Source: Vibrio marisflavi CECT 7928 (GTDB lineage Bacteria; Pseudomonadota; Gammaproteobacteria; Enterobacterales; Vibrionaceae). Taken from it: a stretch of DNA of 64,000 nucleotides. Below are positions 35,822 to 44,889 of this stretch, one piece after another (the first letter of the stretch is position 1; each line of letters starts with the position of its first letter). The notes beneath the pieces are model-generated. The model did no database searches and was not told the origin of the DNA. It saw only the letters and a list, made by a program, of their open reading frames with translations. The stretch lies in assembly GCF_921294215.1 (NCBI RefSeq), contig NZ_CAKLDM010000001.1, positions 186,001-250,000 of the forward strand. Reading direction: 5' to 3'. Position numbers and translations under genes: made by a program.

Positions 35822-37522
35822 TTGAGCGACACGATCTCAGTGCTAGGCGTTGACCCTATACAAGGTCAGTCTCCTGCGGGCGTCAATTTATCAGATTTGC
35901 CTGAATCAGAGCCTACTTTAGCTGAGATTGCGAAGCTTAATGCAATGGACTTAGGCCCGGATGCTGTGGATTGGCAGCTCGTTGATACAGATGTTCGTAA
36001 CCTGCTGGCGAATTACGGAAAGCACTTTCAGTTTGCTGCCTATTTAGCTGTCGCGCGTTGCCAGTTAGACGGAGTCAACGGGATTGCTCAAGGAGCAAAC
36101 TTGCTGAAGGGAATGACAGAGAACTTCTGGCAAGATGCTTACCCACCAAAAAAGCGCGTACGAGGCAGAATCAACGCAATTCAATGGTGGTTGGATTGGA
36201 CAAATAGTTGGGCAGAAAAGTTTGTTCAGGCTGGAGTTGAATTGGATGTTGCTGATATTCAAGCAGCGACTGACGCGATCCAAAATTTAGAATGCGCGTT
36301 AGTCGAAGAGTATGACGATGCGCCAGTGATGCGTGGGTTACTTAATCACCTAAATAGAATACCGATAGTTCAAGAACAAACGAGTGCTGCTAGTTCTAAT
36401 ACTGAAAATGGCAATGCGGCGGCTATAGTGCTAAGCGAATCTCAGGCGGTTAGCCAGAAAGCGGAGATTATTGTTAGTCACGACGACACAAGAAAGAACG
36501 AGAGTGAAGACTCGGTATCTATAGAAAGTGATATTCGCATTGATAAAAGCGACGTTGAAAACAGTCAAGATACTCAATCATCCCTAAGTCTAGGTGGTGA
36601 ATTGGACTTTAACGCTATGTTAAGCGGTGATGAGGGCGCCAAAGATAGCACCGCGAAACAGTTGTTGGCATCCAGTCTATCTCAACTGGAGATATGCGCT
36701 GAGAAACTCTTTGAAGAAGATGAAAAACGAGAGCTTAGCTATAGATTACGCCGCTTTTCAGCATGGTCTAAGCTAGACCAATTGCCACCGAATGATGGAC
36801 TGAAAACCAAGGTCAATGCTCCATCTAGGCAAACTAAATTGGTACTGAAATCTGCCAAGGATACGGGGGATGCATTGATTTGGCTTAGAGCGAGCGAAAG
36901 CAAAATTGCAAGTAACCCATATTGGCTAGATTTGAGCTTTGACTCTTGCCAGCTACTCGCCAGTTTAGGGTATGAGTTTGAACAAGCACGCCGAGAAGTC
37001 GAGCAGTCATGCGCTTCACTTATTTTTCGCTTGCCTGAGTTGCCACTATTGAAATTTAGCGACGGAACTGATTTCGCAAATATTCAGACTCAAAGTTGGC
37101 TCAAGGGCTTGCAGCTTTCAAATGATAGCCAATGTGACGCGCTAGATGATGTCAGCAAATATGAAGCCAAAGCGAACGAGCTGATTACTGCAAATAAGAT
37201 AGAACAAGCAATGAGTTACCTAAAAGGTTGCTTACTTGGTGAGAGCCATCAAAATCAGTGCCGCATAGACGTAAAACTGGCTCAGCTACTCCAACAAGCT
37301 GGCTACCAGCAGTTAGCTCTAACGCAATTGAGTTCCATTTTGCAGCAAATTGAGGAATGTCGTTTAGACAAGTGGCTGCCAGAGTTGGCTTTAGGTGCTT
37401 ATAAGGTTGCCCATGAGTGCCACCTATCCTTGGGGCAGCGCGATGCCGCAAATAATTTTTTAAATCAAATACATCTAATCGATCCAGCGATCGCAATCAG
37501 ATATTTTCAGGCAGCTAAGTAA
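35822..37522 (+). CDS. tssA: T6SS assembly protein TssA (VasJ-type C-terminus)
   Basis: A 566-aa TssA. The N-terminal ImpA_N domain (about residues 10-135) includes PDAVDWQLVDTDVRNLLANYGKHFQFAAYLAVARCQLDGV and the KGMTENFWQDAYPP motif. An acidic, low-complexity linker (about 195-275) joins a C-terminal VasJ-type domain ending in LTQLSSILQQIEECRLDKWLPELALGAYKVAHECH. TssA caps and organises the growing sheath at the baseplate. The start is TTG, with AAGGAT 5 nt upstream; no nearby ATG fits. First gene of the operon, 24 nt before tssB. The VasJ-type C-terminus differs from the TssA1/ImpA classes. Confidence 0.9.
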   Translation: MSDTISVLGVDPIQGQSPAGVNLSDLPESEPTLAEIAKLNAMDLGPDAVDWQLVDTDVRNLLANYGKHFQFAAYLAVARCQLDGVNGIAQGANLLKGMTENFWQDAYPPKKRVRGRINAIQWWLDWTNSWAEKFVQAGVELDVADIQAATDAIQNLECALVEEYDDAPVMRGLLNHLNRIPIVQEQTSAASSNTENGNAAAIVLSESQAVSQKAEIIVSHDDTRKNESEDSVSIESDIRIDKSDVENSQDTQSSLSLGGELDFNAMLSGDEGAKDSTAKQLLASSLSQLEICAEKLFEEDEKRELSYRLRRFSAWSKLDQLPPNDGLKTKVNAPSRQTKLVLKSAKDTGDALIWLRASESKIASNPYWLDLSFDSCQLLASLGYEFEQARREVEQSCASLIFRLPELPLLKFSDGTDFANIQTQSWLKGLQLSNDSQCDALDDVSKYEAKANELITANKIEQAMSYLKGCLLGESHQNQCRIDVKLAQLLQQAGYQQLALTQLSSILQQIEECRLDKWLPELALGAYKVAHECHLSLGQRDAANNFLNQIHLIDPAIAIRYFQAAK

Positions 37523-37546
37523 GCTGCTGATACGGAGAAAAATGTA

Positions 37547-38053
37547 ATGGCAAAAGAAAGTTCAGTCGCCCCAAAAGAGCGGGTAAATATCGTCTACAAA
37601 CCAGCGACTGGTGACGCTAAAGAAGAAGTAGAGTTGCCGCTTAAGATGTTGGTCGTAGGAGACTTTACCTTGGCTGAAGACGAGCGCATGGTTGAAGATA
37701 GAACACCTGTCAACGTTGACAAAGATAACTTCAACGATGTGTTAAAGGCGCAGGGACTGAACCTAGAATTTGCCGTTCCCAAAAAGCTTGCTGGTGCCGA
37801 AGAAGACGAACAACTGCCTGTAAATCTTAAAGTCGAGAGCATGAAAGATTTTGAGCCAGACCAAATCATTCGCCAAATCCCTGAAATTGCAAAATTAATG
37901 GAACTGAGAGATGCGTTAAAGGCACTTAAGAGTCCATTGAGCAATGTGCCGGAGTTCCGCAAAAAGGTACAAGGACTGATTCAAGATGAATCCTCAAGGA
38001 ATGCTCTATTAAAAGAGTTGGGTATTGAAGCTGAAGAACCACAAGCGGAGTAA
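37547..38053 (+). CDS. tssB: T6SS contractile sheath small subunit TssB/VipA
   Basis: A 168-aa TssB, the small subunit of the contractile sheath. Diagnostic stretches are RVNIVYKPATGDAKEEVELPLKMLVVGDFTL, PVNVDKDNFNDVLKAQGLNLEFAVP and LKVESMKDFEPDQIIRQIPEIAKLMELRDAL. GGAG lies 9 nt before the ATG. The gene is followed by tssC after 4 nt, the usual pair that co-assembles. No unusual residues are seen. Confidence 0.97.
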   Translation: MAKESSVAPKERVNIVYKPATGDAKEEVELPLKMLVVGDFTLAEDERMVEDRTPVNVDKDNFNDVLKAQGLNLEFAVPKKLAGAEEDEQLPVNLKVESMKDFEPDQIIRQIPEIAKLMELRDALKALKSPLSNVPEFRKKVQGLIQDESSRNALLKELGIEAEEPQAE

Positions 38054-38057
38054 CATC

Positions 38058-39536
38058 ATGGCTGAACAACAACTAGCAGAAAACACCGAACAAGCTGTCG
38101 ACAATGCCACACTACTGGATCAGATAGTCGCGGCATCAAGGATGAACCCAGATGAGCATACTTATTCTGTGGCGACGACAGGTTTGCAGGCTTTGATTAA
38201 AGATCTCGTGAAACCTGAGCGACAAGGCGCAGTGATCTCTGGTGACTTAGTTGATGCGTTGATTGGCGATCTCGACCAGCAAATATCTGCTCAAGTGGAC
38301 CAAATTCTTCATAACGAGAGCTTCAAGAAGGTGGAAAGTGCTTGGCGTGGTCTTAAGTTTTTAGTTGATAGGACTGACTTTCGCGAGAATACGCGCATTG
38401 AAATGACCAATGTCAGCAAACAGGACCTACAAGATGACTTTGAAGATAGCCCAGAAGTCGTTCGTTCAGGTTTGTATAAACTCGCCTACGTCAATGAATA
38501 TGGTCAGTTCGGTGGTCAGCCCTATGGCGCTATCATCGCGAACTATGACTTTAGCCCCGGCCCGCAAGATATCAAGCTGCTACAAGATGTTGCTAGCGTT
38601 TCTGCTATGTGCCATGCGCCATTTATTGCTGCAGCGGGCTCCCAATTTTTTGGTGTGGATGATTGGCAAGACCTGCCGGGTTTAAAAGACTTACACAGCG
38701 TATTCGAGAGCCCATTTTATGCAAAGTGGCAAAGTTTCCGAGAGAGTGAAGATGCTCGATATGTTGGCTTAACATTGCCACGTTTTTTGCTCCGCTTGCC
38801 ATACGGCCAAGACACGGTTCCATGTAAGTCATTTAACTACACAGAGACAGTAAGTAATAGCCACGAAGACTTTTGCTGGGGTAACACAGCCTTCGCTTTT
38901 GCTAGTCGCTTGTCTGACAGTTTTGCTAAGTACCGCTGGTGCGCCAATATCATTGGTCCTCAAGGGGGTGGAGCCGTTGAAGATTTGCCTCTGTACCAGT
39001 TTGAGTCGATGGGTGAAATCAAAACCAAGATTCCGACCGAGGTGCTTTTATCTGAACGTCGCGAATTTGAGTTAGCTGAAGAAGGCTTTATTGGTATGAC
39101 AATGCGCAAAGGAAGCGACAATGCAGCTTTCTTCTCCGCCAACTCATGTTTGAAACCTAAGACATTCGGCAATACCGAAGAAGGCAAGCAAGCTGAGCTT
39201 AACTACAAACTGTCTACCCAGTTGCCATACATGATGATTATGGACCGTTTAGCTCACTACATTAAGGTGCTGCAACGCGAAAACATCGGTACTTGGAAAG
39301 ACAGAAAAGAGCTGGAAAAAGAACTCAATACTTGGGTCGGACAATACGTAACAGAGATGGAAAATCCAGAAGCGAGTGTGCGCAGCCGTCGTCCACTAAG
39401 AGGCGTTGAAATCAGCGTAGATGATGTTGCAGGTGACCCTGGATGGTATCAAGTGTCAATCAATGCCAGACCACACTTCAAATATATGGGCGCATCTTTC
39501 ACGCTATCTCTAAAAGGCAAGCTAGATAAAGAATAA
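38058..39536 (+). CDS. tssC: T6SS contractile sheath large subunit TssC/VipB
   Basis: A 492-aa TssC. Landmarks are ESAWRGLKFLVDRTDFRENTRIEMTNVSKQDLQDDFED, YGQFGGQPYGAIIANYDF, LPRFLLRLPYGQDT and the C-terminal RGVEISVDDVAGDPGWYQVSINARPHFKYMGASFTLSL. Start at ATG 38058 follows GCGGAG; the longer frame from 38025 would overlap tssB. The N-terminal helix LLDQIVAASRM (residues 19-29) resembles the segment through which VipB sheaths are recognised by the ClpV unfoldase, although no ClpV gene lies in this locus. Forms the extended sheath with TssB. Confidence 0.97.
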   Translation: MAEQQLAENTEQAVDNATLLDQIVAASRMNPDEHTYSVATTGLQALIKDLVKPERQGAVISGDLVDALIGDLDQQISAQVDQILHNESFKKVESAWRGLKFLVDRTDFRENTRIEMTNVSKQDLQDDFEDSPEVVRSGLYKLAYVNEYGQFGGQPYGAIIANYDFSPGPQDIKLLQDVASVSAMCHAPFIAAAGSQFFGVDDWQDLPGLKDLHSVFESPFYAKWQSFRESEDARYVGLTLPRFLLRLPYGQDTVPCKSFNYTETVSNSHEDFCWGNTAFAFASRLSDSFAKYRWCANIIGPQGGGAVEDLPLYQFESMGEIKTKIPTEVLLSERREFELAEEGFIGMTMRKGSDNAAFFSANSCLKPKTFGNTEEGKQAELNYKLSTQLPYMMIMDRLAHYIKVLQRENIGTWKDRKELEKELNTWVGQYVTEMENPEASVRSRRPLRGVEISVDDVAGDPGWYQVSINARPHFKYMGASFTLSLKGKLDKE

Positions 39537-39623
39537 CGGTATCAGCGACATAGTTGACCTGCTATGCCGCTATTTTGTGTCACGAGGTCAATTAAATTTA
39601 ACTTTTATGTAGGGAAAAAGAAA

Positions 39624-40109
39624 ATGGCAATTAACTCGTATCTCAAGATCGAAGGCGAAAATCAAGAGTGGATCAAAGGCGAAAACACAGAAGCAAATAG
39701 CAGCGTTAAAGATTGGATTCGCTGTTTTTCAAGTGAAGAGATGATGACAGTACCTACCGATAGCCAAAGTGGTCGCGCTACAGGTAGAAAGTTCCACAAG
39801 CCATCAGTTGCAACTCTTGAAGCAACATCCTCTGCGCCAAAGCTATTCCAAGCAGCTTGCACTGGTGAAAAGTGCACGATAACTCACCAATTTTTTAGAG
39901 TTGAAGGCGGCATTGAGCACAACTTCTTCACTATTAAATACGTTAACGCAGTGATCAAAAGTCAAGAGATTCACCAGCTAGATACGACTAACCCTGAAAC
40001 TGCAGAAGTCCCATTGCTGCAAAAAATCGAGTTTGTATTTGATGAAGTGACTCAGACGTTCACTGAAGGCAATGTCGAATATACAGACAAGCTAAACCAA
40101 GATAGCTAA
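39624..40109 (+). CDS. hcp: T6SS inner-tube protein Hcp (TssD)
   Basis: A 161-aa Hcp, which stacks as hexameric rings to form the expelled tube. MAINSYLKIEGENQEWIKGENTE, KPSVATLEATSSAPKLFQAACTGEKCTITHQFF and LLQKIEFVFDEVTQTF are typical. I start at ATG 39624 with AGGGAAA upstream; the 20 residues before it in the open frame are not family-like. An 87-nt gap separates it from tssC. No C-terminal toxin extension is present, so it is a plain tube subunit that may still carry small effectors inside the ring. Confidence 0.93.
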   Translation: MAINSYLKIEGENQEWIKGENTEANSSVKDWIRCFSSEEMMTVPTDSQSGRATGRKFHKPSVATLEATSSAPKLFQAACTGEKCTITHQFFRVEGGIEHNFFTIKYVNAVIKSQEIHQLDTTNPETAEVPLLQKIEFVFDEVTQTFTEGNVEYTDKLNQDS

Positions 40110-40159
40110 TTATTTATAGGGCTTGCTCTGCAGGCCCTTACCATCAATTTGGAAGGATT

Positions 40160-40579
40160 ATGAACTCAAGTAGATTGCTAGAAAGAGTGCGACATCGCGC
40201 GATCCCACAGCCGATGAAAACTGAGACAGACAAAGATCAACTGACGCATTGCATTACTAAGTATTTGATTAAATTGTTGAATACTCAAAAAGGAAATGCA
40301 CAAACCTGCGCTGATTTTGGTATGCCTGATCTCAACACTTATCGTTATGGTGGAGGAATTCAGGATATAAGAGGTTTCGAGCAAGTTATCGTAAACACTA
40401 TTATTCGTTATGAGCCTCGTGTATCTGATGTCAAAGTGACTTTCGTACCGCAGCAAAGCAACCCACTTGGCATGGTATTCCATATAGAAACTCAAGTAGA
40501 GATTGAGCGAGAGCAAGTCGCGTTAGCCTTTGAGACTGTGTTAGGGGCGGATGGGCGTATTCGTGTCGATGAGATATAA
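40160..40579 (+). CDS. tssE: T6SS baseplate protein TssE (gp25-like)
   Basis: A 139-aa gp25/GPW-family baseplate subunit. Key segments are the N-terminal LLERVRHRA, TCADFGMPDLNTYRYGGGIQDIRGFEQVIVNTIIRYEPRVSDVKV, which includes the conserved E-P-R-[LV] motif, and VEIEREQVALAFETVLGADGRIRV. GGAAGG precedes the ATG. TssE joins the sheath to the baseplate and starts its assembly. 6 nt separate it from tssF. Confidence 0.95.
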   Translation: MNSSRLLERVRHRAIPQPMKTETDKDQLTHCITKYLIKLLNTQKGNAQTCADFGMPDLNTYRYGGGIQDIRGFEQVIVNTIIRYEPRVSDVKVTFVPQQSNPLGMVFHIETQVEIEREQVALAFETVLGADGRIRVDEI

Positions 40580-40585
40580 GCGCGA

Positions 40586-42301
40586 ATGATCAATCACCAC
40601 TATCGAGAACAGCTAGGTTATTTAAGAGGCTTAGCGAAAGAGTTTACCCAAAAGCACCCGGCTTTAGCGCCGATGCTTGCCGGGCAAAATGCTGATCCAG
40701 ATGTTGAGAGATTACTTGAAGGTACTGCTTTTTTGTCAGGCCTAGTCAAAGAAAGGCTGGACGACGACTTTCCTGAGCTGATTCATGGGTTGACGCAGCT
40801 GTTATTTCCTCATTACTTACGTCCACTGCCTTCTGCCACTATTATGCAGTTTCAGCCCAAAGCGAACCTTTCTAAGGTTCTTAAAGTCAAAAAGGGCACC
40901 AAGATCAACTCCAACCCTGTTGATGGCCATAGTTGCACGTTTAGCACTTGTGCCGATTTGGATCTGCACCCCTTAATCATTGATGATATCGAATGGTTGC
41001 ACGGGAGTGCGGGACAGTCTAGCTTAAGAATCAGTTTCACATTGAACGGGATGTCTTTGAAAGAATGGCGCCCAGAGTCACTGCGCTTGCACTTGACGGG
41101 CCCGTACGTTGAAGCTTCCAACCGCTACTCTTTCATTTGTCAGAATATTGTTGATGTTAAGGTCAATTATCCAACAGGCTCCAGCCGTATTGGTAAGAAC
41201 AAGTTTCAATCGCTTATTGGAGCAGACGATTTAACCCTTCTCGATTACCCAACTAACTCTTTTCCTGCATTTCGAGTGTTGCAGGAATACTATATGTTGC
41301 CGCAAAAGTTTCTCTTTTTTGATTTGATTGATTTTGCTCGTTGGGGTGATGAAAGAGAGAGTCAGCAATTTAGCATTGATTTAATGTTTGATGCTTCTAG
41401 CGAATTGCCGCCGTTTACTCGAGATGCTCTTGAGCTACACTGTGTGCCAGCAGTCAATTTATTTGATGGCGAAGCAGATTCAATCATTCTCGATCACCAG
41501 AAAACGGAATACAAACTGCTCGCTACACGTCGCCAAGATCAGATCTATTCACTCGATCGAGTGGTGGGGTACCAACAAGGTACAGTGACGGCTAGAGAGT
41601 ACCGACCATTTGAGATGTTTAATCCAAACTCAGAGCATATTCCGGTGTATTCACTGCGTCGACGCTTGAACAAAATTTCTAAGGGCTCTTCTTTATATTT
41701 ATCCGTAGCCTATCCGAAGGAAAGCGAAACGCTTAAACAAGAAACGCTTAGTGTGAACGTGCGCTGTACTAATGGCCACCTGCCAGAGCAGATCCAGTAC
41801 GGTGATATTTGCAAAGCAACCGAGTCCACACCAGAAAAAGCAACGTTCAAAAATATTCTAACGCCGACTAAGCCAGTAGAACCTCCACTGGGTGACAATA
41901 CCTTATGGCGACTAATTTCACACCTGTATTTAAATCAGCTAACACTGAGTGACCCTGAGCATTTAATGGCTCTTTTGAAGTTATATATCTTCACCGATAG
42001 TCGTGATAGAGCCAAAGTACAAGCTAACACTAAGCGAGCTGACTCAATAGTTTCGCTACGCAGTCAGCGACGCAGACGCCTCTTTCAAGGCTCAATGATT
42101 TCTGGGGTCGATATTAATGTGTCATTAAACCCTGATGGGTTCCCGGGAAAAGGCGATATGTTTGTGTTCAGTGCGGTGCTCAAACATCTGCTGTCTTCTT
42201 TTTCCGCCATTAATTGTTTTACGCAATTAACTTTTGAAAACATGAACACCAAGGAAAGCTATCAATGGCCTCCGCAAGTCGGTCAACGTCAGTTGATATA
42301 A
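40586..42301 (+). CDS. tssF: T6SS baseplate protein TssF
   Basis: A 571-aa TssF (ImpG/VasA family). Recognisable parts are HYREQLGYLRGLAKEFTQKHPALAPMLAGQNADPDVERLLEGTAFLSGLVKERLDDDFPELIHGLTQLLFPHYLRPLPS, EYYMLPQKFLFFDLIDF, REYRPFEMFN, and the C-terminal FPGKGDMFVFSAVLKHLLSSFSAINCFTQL. With TssG, TssE and TssK it forms the baseplate wedges. It overlaps the start of tssG by 37 nt. Length is normal. Confidence 0.96.
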   Translation: MINHHYREQLGYLRGLAKEFTQKHPALAPMLAGQNADPDVERLLEGTAFLSGLVKERLDDDFPELIHGLTQLLFPHYLRPLPSATIMQFQPKANLSKVLKVKKGTKINSNPVDGHSCTFSTCADLDLHPLIIDDIEWLHGSAGQSSLRISFTLNGMSLKEWRPESLRLHLTGPYVEASNRYSFICQNIVDVKVNYPTGSSRIGKNKFQSLIGADDLTLLDYPTNSFPAFRVLQEYYMLPQKFLFFDLIDFARWGDERESQQFSIDLMFDASSELPPFTRDALELHCVPAVNLFDGEADSIILDHQKTEYKLLATRRQDQIYSLDRVVGYQQGTVTAREYRPFEMFNPNSEHIPVYSLRRRLNKISKGSSLYLSVAYPKESETLKQETLSVNVRCTNGHLPEQIQYGDICKATESTPEKATFKNILTPTKPVEPPLGDNTLWRLISHLYLNQLTLSDPEHLMALLKLYIFTDSRDRAKVQANTKRADSIVSLRSQRRRRLFQGSMISGVDINVSLNPDGFPGKGDMFVFSAVLKHLLSSFSAINCFTQLTFENMNTKESYQWPPQVGQRQLI

Positions 42302-43254
42302 TAGATAAGCTACATGATAAACCTGCACATTTTTCACACGTTCAAGCTATCCGCTTACTGCGTTGGCAAGAAGCGCAAAATGGAGCGGACGTTACTGACT
42401 TTGTAAAAGATCGAATACGTACGAGACCTGAGCTGTCTCTTGCCTTTCAGCCTACGGAACTCTCTGAGCTAGAAAAAAACGAACAAAATACTCAGCTTAC
42501 TGCGACGTTCATGGGGCTGTATGGTGCAGCTTCACCTCTACCAACGTTTTATACCGAAGAGTTATTCGAAGAAGCTAGGCAGGACAGCAGTGAGTCACGT
42601 GATTTCTTAGATATTGTTAACCAAGTTTTTTTTCACCAGTATTTTGAAGCTTGGAGCAAATATCGTTTATTACCGCAAATTGTAGAAGAGAAAAAGCCTC
42701 AGGTTTTAGAGCGTCTGCTTTGTTTAGCTGGAGTGAACTTCGCTTCAGAGGATGATAAACATGCTCAAGAGCTCATTCGCTATGCGGGCATACTCAGTCA
42801 GGTGCCACGTTCAGCTCAAGGGCTAGGTGCCATGATCGCCGACGCGGTAGGTGCAAAGGTAGAGGTGGAGGAGTTGGTTCCCAAATGGGAGTCGATCCCA
42901 GAAGATCAGCTGACTTCTCTAGGTGAGCGAAACCATAGTTTGGGTGAAGACACTTATATGGGTACGGAAATCGTCGATTACAGCGGTAGTTGTACCTTAC
43001 ATGTCAAAACCGATCAAAAAGCGGTATTCCATGGGCTGCTTCCCGGCGGTCACTTATTCAACAAAATGAAACGCTTATTAAATCATTACTTAGTTGAGCC
43101 TATCGAAATCGAAATGAAAATCTGGCCTGACTCTAACATCAGTATGCCAAGCATTCTTGGTAATAGCGAAGGTGCCTTGCTTGGATTTGACGCTTGTTTA
43201 GGTCATCAGTCAGGTGCTGTTTGCGTACCGCTATTCACATCGGAAGAATACTAA
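42265..43254 (+). CDS. tssG: T6SS baseplate protein TssG
   Basis: A 329-aa TssG (ImpH/VasB family). The usual early motif HFSHVQAIRLLRWQ is followed by TFMGLYGAASPLPTFYTEEL, FLDIVNQVFFHQYFEAWSKYRLL and the C-terminal GNSEGALLGFDACLG region. Its ATG lies inside tssF, 37 nt before the tssF stop; no later start in frame would keep the family N-terminus. Two TssG-like subunits pair with TssF in each baseplate wedge. 14 nt of spacer precede vgrG. Confidence 0.95.
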   Translation: MASASRSTSVDIIDKLHDKPAHFSHVQAIRLLRWQEAQNGADVTDFVKDRIRTRPELSLAFQPTELSELEKNEQNTQLTATFMGLYGAASPLPTFYTEELFEEARQDSSESRDFLDIVNQVFFHQYFEAWSKYRLLPQIVEEKKPQVLERLLCLAGVNFASEDDKHAQELIRYAGILSQVPRSAQGLGAMIADAVGAKVEVEELVPKWESIPEDQLTSLGERNHSLGEDTYMGTEIVDYSGSCTLHVKTDQKAVFHGLLPGGHLFNKMKRLLNHYLVEPIEIEMKIWPDSNISMPSILGNSEGALLGFDACLGHQSGAVCVPLFTSEEY

Positions 43255-43268
43255 AGAGAAATCAAACC

Positions 43269-44747
43269 ATGCTACAGCAATCTAACTTCATTATTTCCGG
43301 AATCGACAATAAATTTACCCTGATAAAATTCCATGGTGTAGAAGCGCTTTCGACTGCTTATACCTTTGAACTTGAAGTGAGTACTAACAAGCTTATCGAG
43401 CATCCAGATAGATTGCTTTGGCAATCTTGCGAATTCACAATGTGTCACACTCGAGAGCGGACCATTGGTGGGATGGTGACGCAGGTTGAGGTGATAAAAA
43501 AGGTCGATGAACTCTATTTTTATAAGCTGATCGTACGTCCTACGCTCTGGGGACTTAGTGAAGAAGTGGGTTGTGAAGTCTTTCTTGATATGTCTGTTAT
43601 AGACGTTATTTCTCAGGTGTTGGCAAAGCCTCGCAATGGCCTACAAATCCCATTTGAACTAAAGACCAATGAAGATTATGAGCCCAGAGAAATAACAGTT
43701 CAATTTAATCAGTCCAGCTTTGACTTTATCAACGTTCTGATGGAGTCGTATGGCTTGTACTACTACTTCGAACACAAAGATGGCACCGAAAAGCTCATCA
43801 TTACTGACAACAAAGTGGTACATCAGAAGCTTGCAGCTGAAGACTATCGCTATTACTTGCCGACAGGCCTAGATTTGATTGATCAAGATAACTTAATCAG
43901 CGAGTTCAAAATTCAGTGTAGAGCCCGAGCAAAGAATGTTTTGCTGAAAAACTATAACTATCAGAAGCCAGATGTCGAAGTTGAAGGTATCTCTTCGATT
44001 GATGACAAAGGAGTAGGACAACAGTATTACTACGGCGATCAATTTAGTTCTAGGAAAGAAGGAAACTTGCTTGCCAAGCTGAAATCTGAGCAGCTAAAAG
44101 CAAAAACAAACCTGTGCTTTGCTAAAGCGAGCGATCCGCAAATGATGCCGGGGTGTACATTTGCCCTAACAGACTACTTTATCGACAGTGCAAACCAAGA
44201 CTATCTTGTCGTCGCTATCACTCACCAAGGCCATACTGGAAGTGCTGAAAACGAGCTGAGTTATTCCAATGAATTCGAATGCCTTTCTACAAACCTTCAA
44301 TACCGAAGCCAAGAAAAGACGCCGAAAATAAAAATACACGGTGTGATTAATGGAACCATTGATGCTTCAGGCGAAGAAGACCTAGATTTCCAAGGCCGAT
44401 ATAAAGTGTTGTTCAATTTTGATTTGAGTAACCCAGATGCTGGAAAAGCTTCACACAGAATGCGATTGCTTACCCCTTATAGCGACTCTGCTGGTGGTAT
44501 GCATTTCCCACTGAGAGAAGGCACTGAAGTGAAAATAGCCTTTGAGCATGGAGATCCAAGTCGACCAGTTATTGTTGGCGCAGTACCAAACCCGAATACC
44601 CCGAGTGTTGTAAATGATCTAAACAGTACTTCTCATGTGATCAAGTCTTCTAGTGGCTCACAAATCTCTATGTCTGATGGGGCGAGTAGCAGCACAATTC
44701 TGATTTCTTCGGACGATCAGAACAGCTTTATACGGATTACGAAGTAA
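43269..44747 (+). CDS. vgrG: T6SS spike protein VgrG (TssI), no effector extension
   Basis: A 492-aa VgrG. The gp27-like part runs to about residue 370 (FELEVSTNKLIEHPDRLLWQSCEFTMC, PTLWGLSEEVGCEVFLDMSVIDVISQVL, FDFINVLMESYGLYYYFEHKDG) and the gp5-like needle part follows with FQGRYKVLFNFDLS, PYSDSAGGMHFPLREGTEVKIAFEHGDPSRPVIVGAVPNP. It ends soon after the first beta-prism repeats with a serine-rich tail (about 465-492), so it is short and carries no toxin domain. ATG 43269 follows AAGAGAAA. Effector delivery must use adaptors and the PAAR-like tip encoded downstream. Confidence 0.93.
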   Translation: MLQQSNFIISGIDNKFTLIKFHGVEALSTAYTFELEVSTNKLIEHPDRLLWQSCEFTMCHTRERTIGGMVTQVEVIKKVDELYFYKLIVRPTLWGLSEEVGCEVFLDMSVIDVISQVLAKPRNGLQIPFELKTNEDYEPREITVQFNQSSFDFINVLMESYGLYYYFEHKDGTEKLIITDNKVVHQKLAAEDYRYYLPTGLDLIDQDNLISEFKIQCRARAKNVLLKNYNYQKPDVEVEGISSIDDKGVGQQYYYGDQFSSRKEGNLLAKLKSEQLKAKTNLCFAKASDPQMMPGCTFALTDYFIDSANQDYLVVAITHQGHTGSAENELSYSNEFECLSTNLQYRSQEKTPKIKIHGVINGTIDASGEEDLDFQGRYKVLFNFDLSNPDAGKASHRMRLLTPYSDSAGGMHFPLREGTEVKIAFEHGDPSRPVIVGAVPNPNTPSVVNDLNSTSHVIKSSSGSQISMSDGASSSTILISSDDQNSFIRITK

Positions 44748-44889
44748 TGATGATTGCGTAAAAATATTCACCAAATTTATATGTATGACAATATGTTAGA
44801 GCATGTTGAGCAAGTAATAAATCTTTCACAAATCTGTCGTACAGTACGTGAATCTGTTACGAGGGTAACTCGTTTTACATGGAGAAATA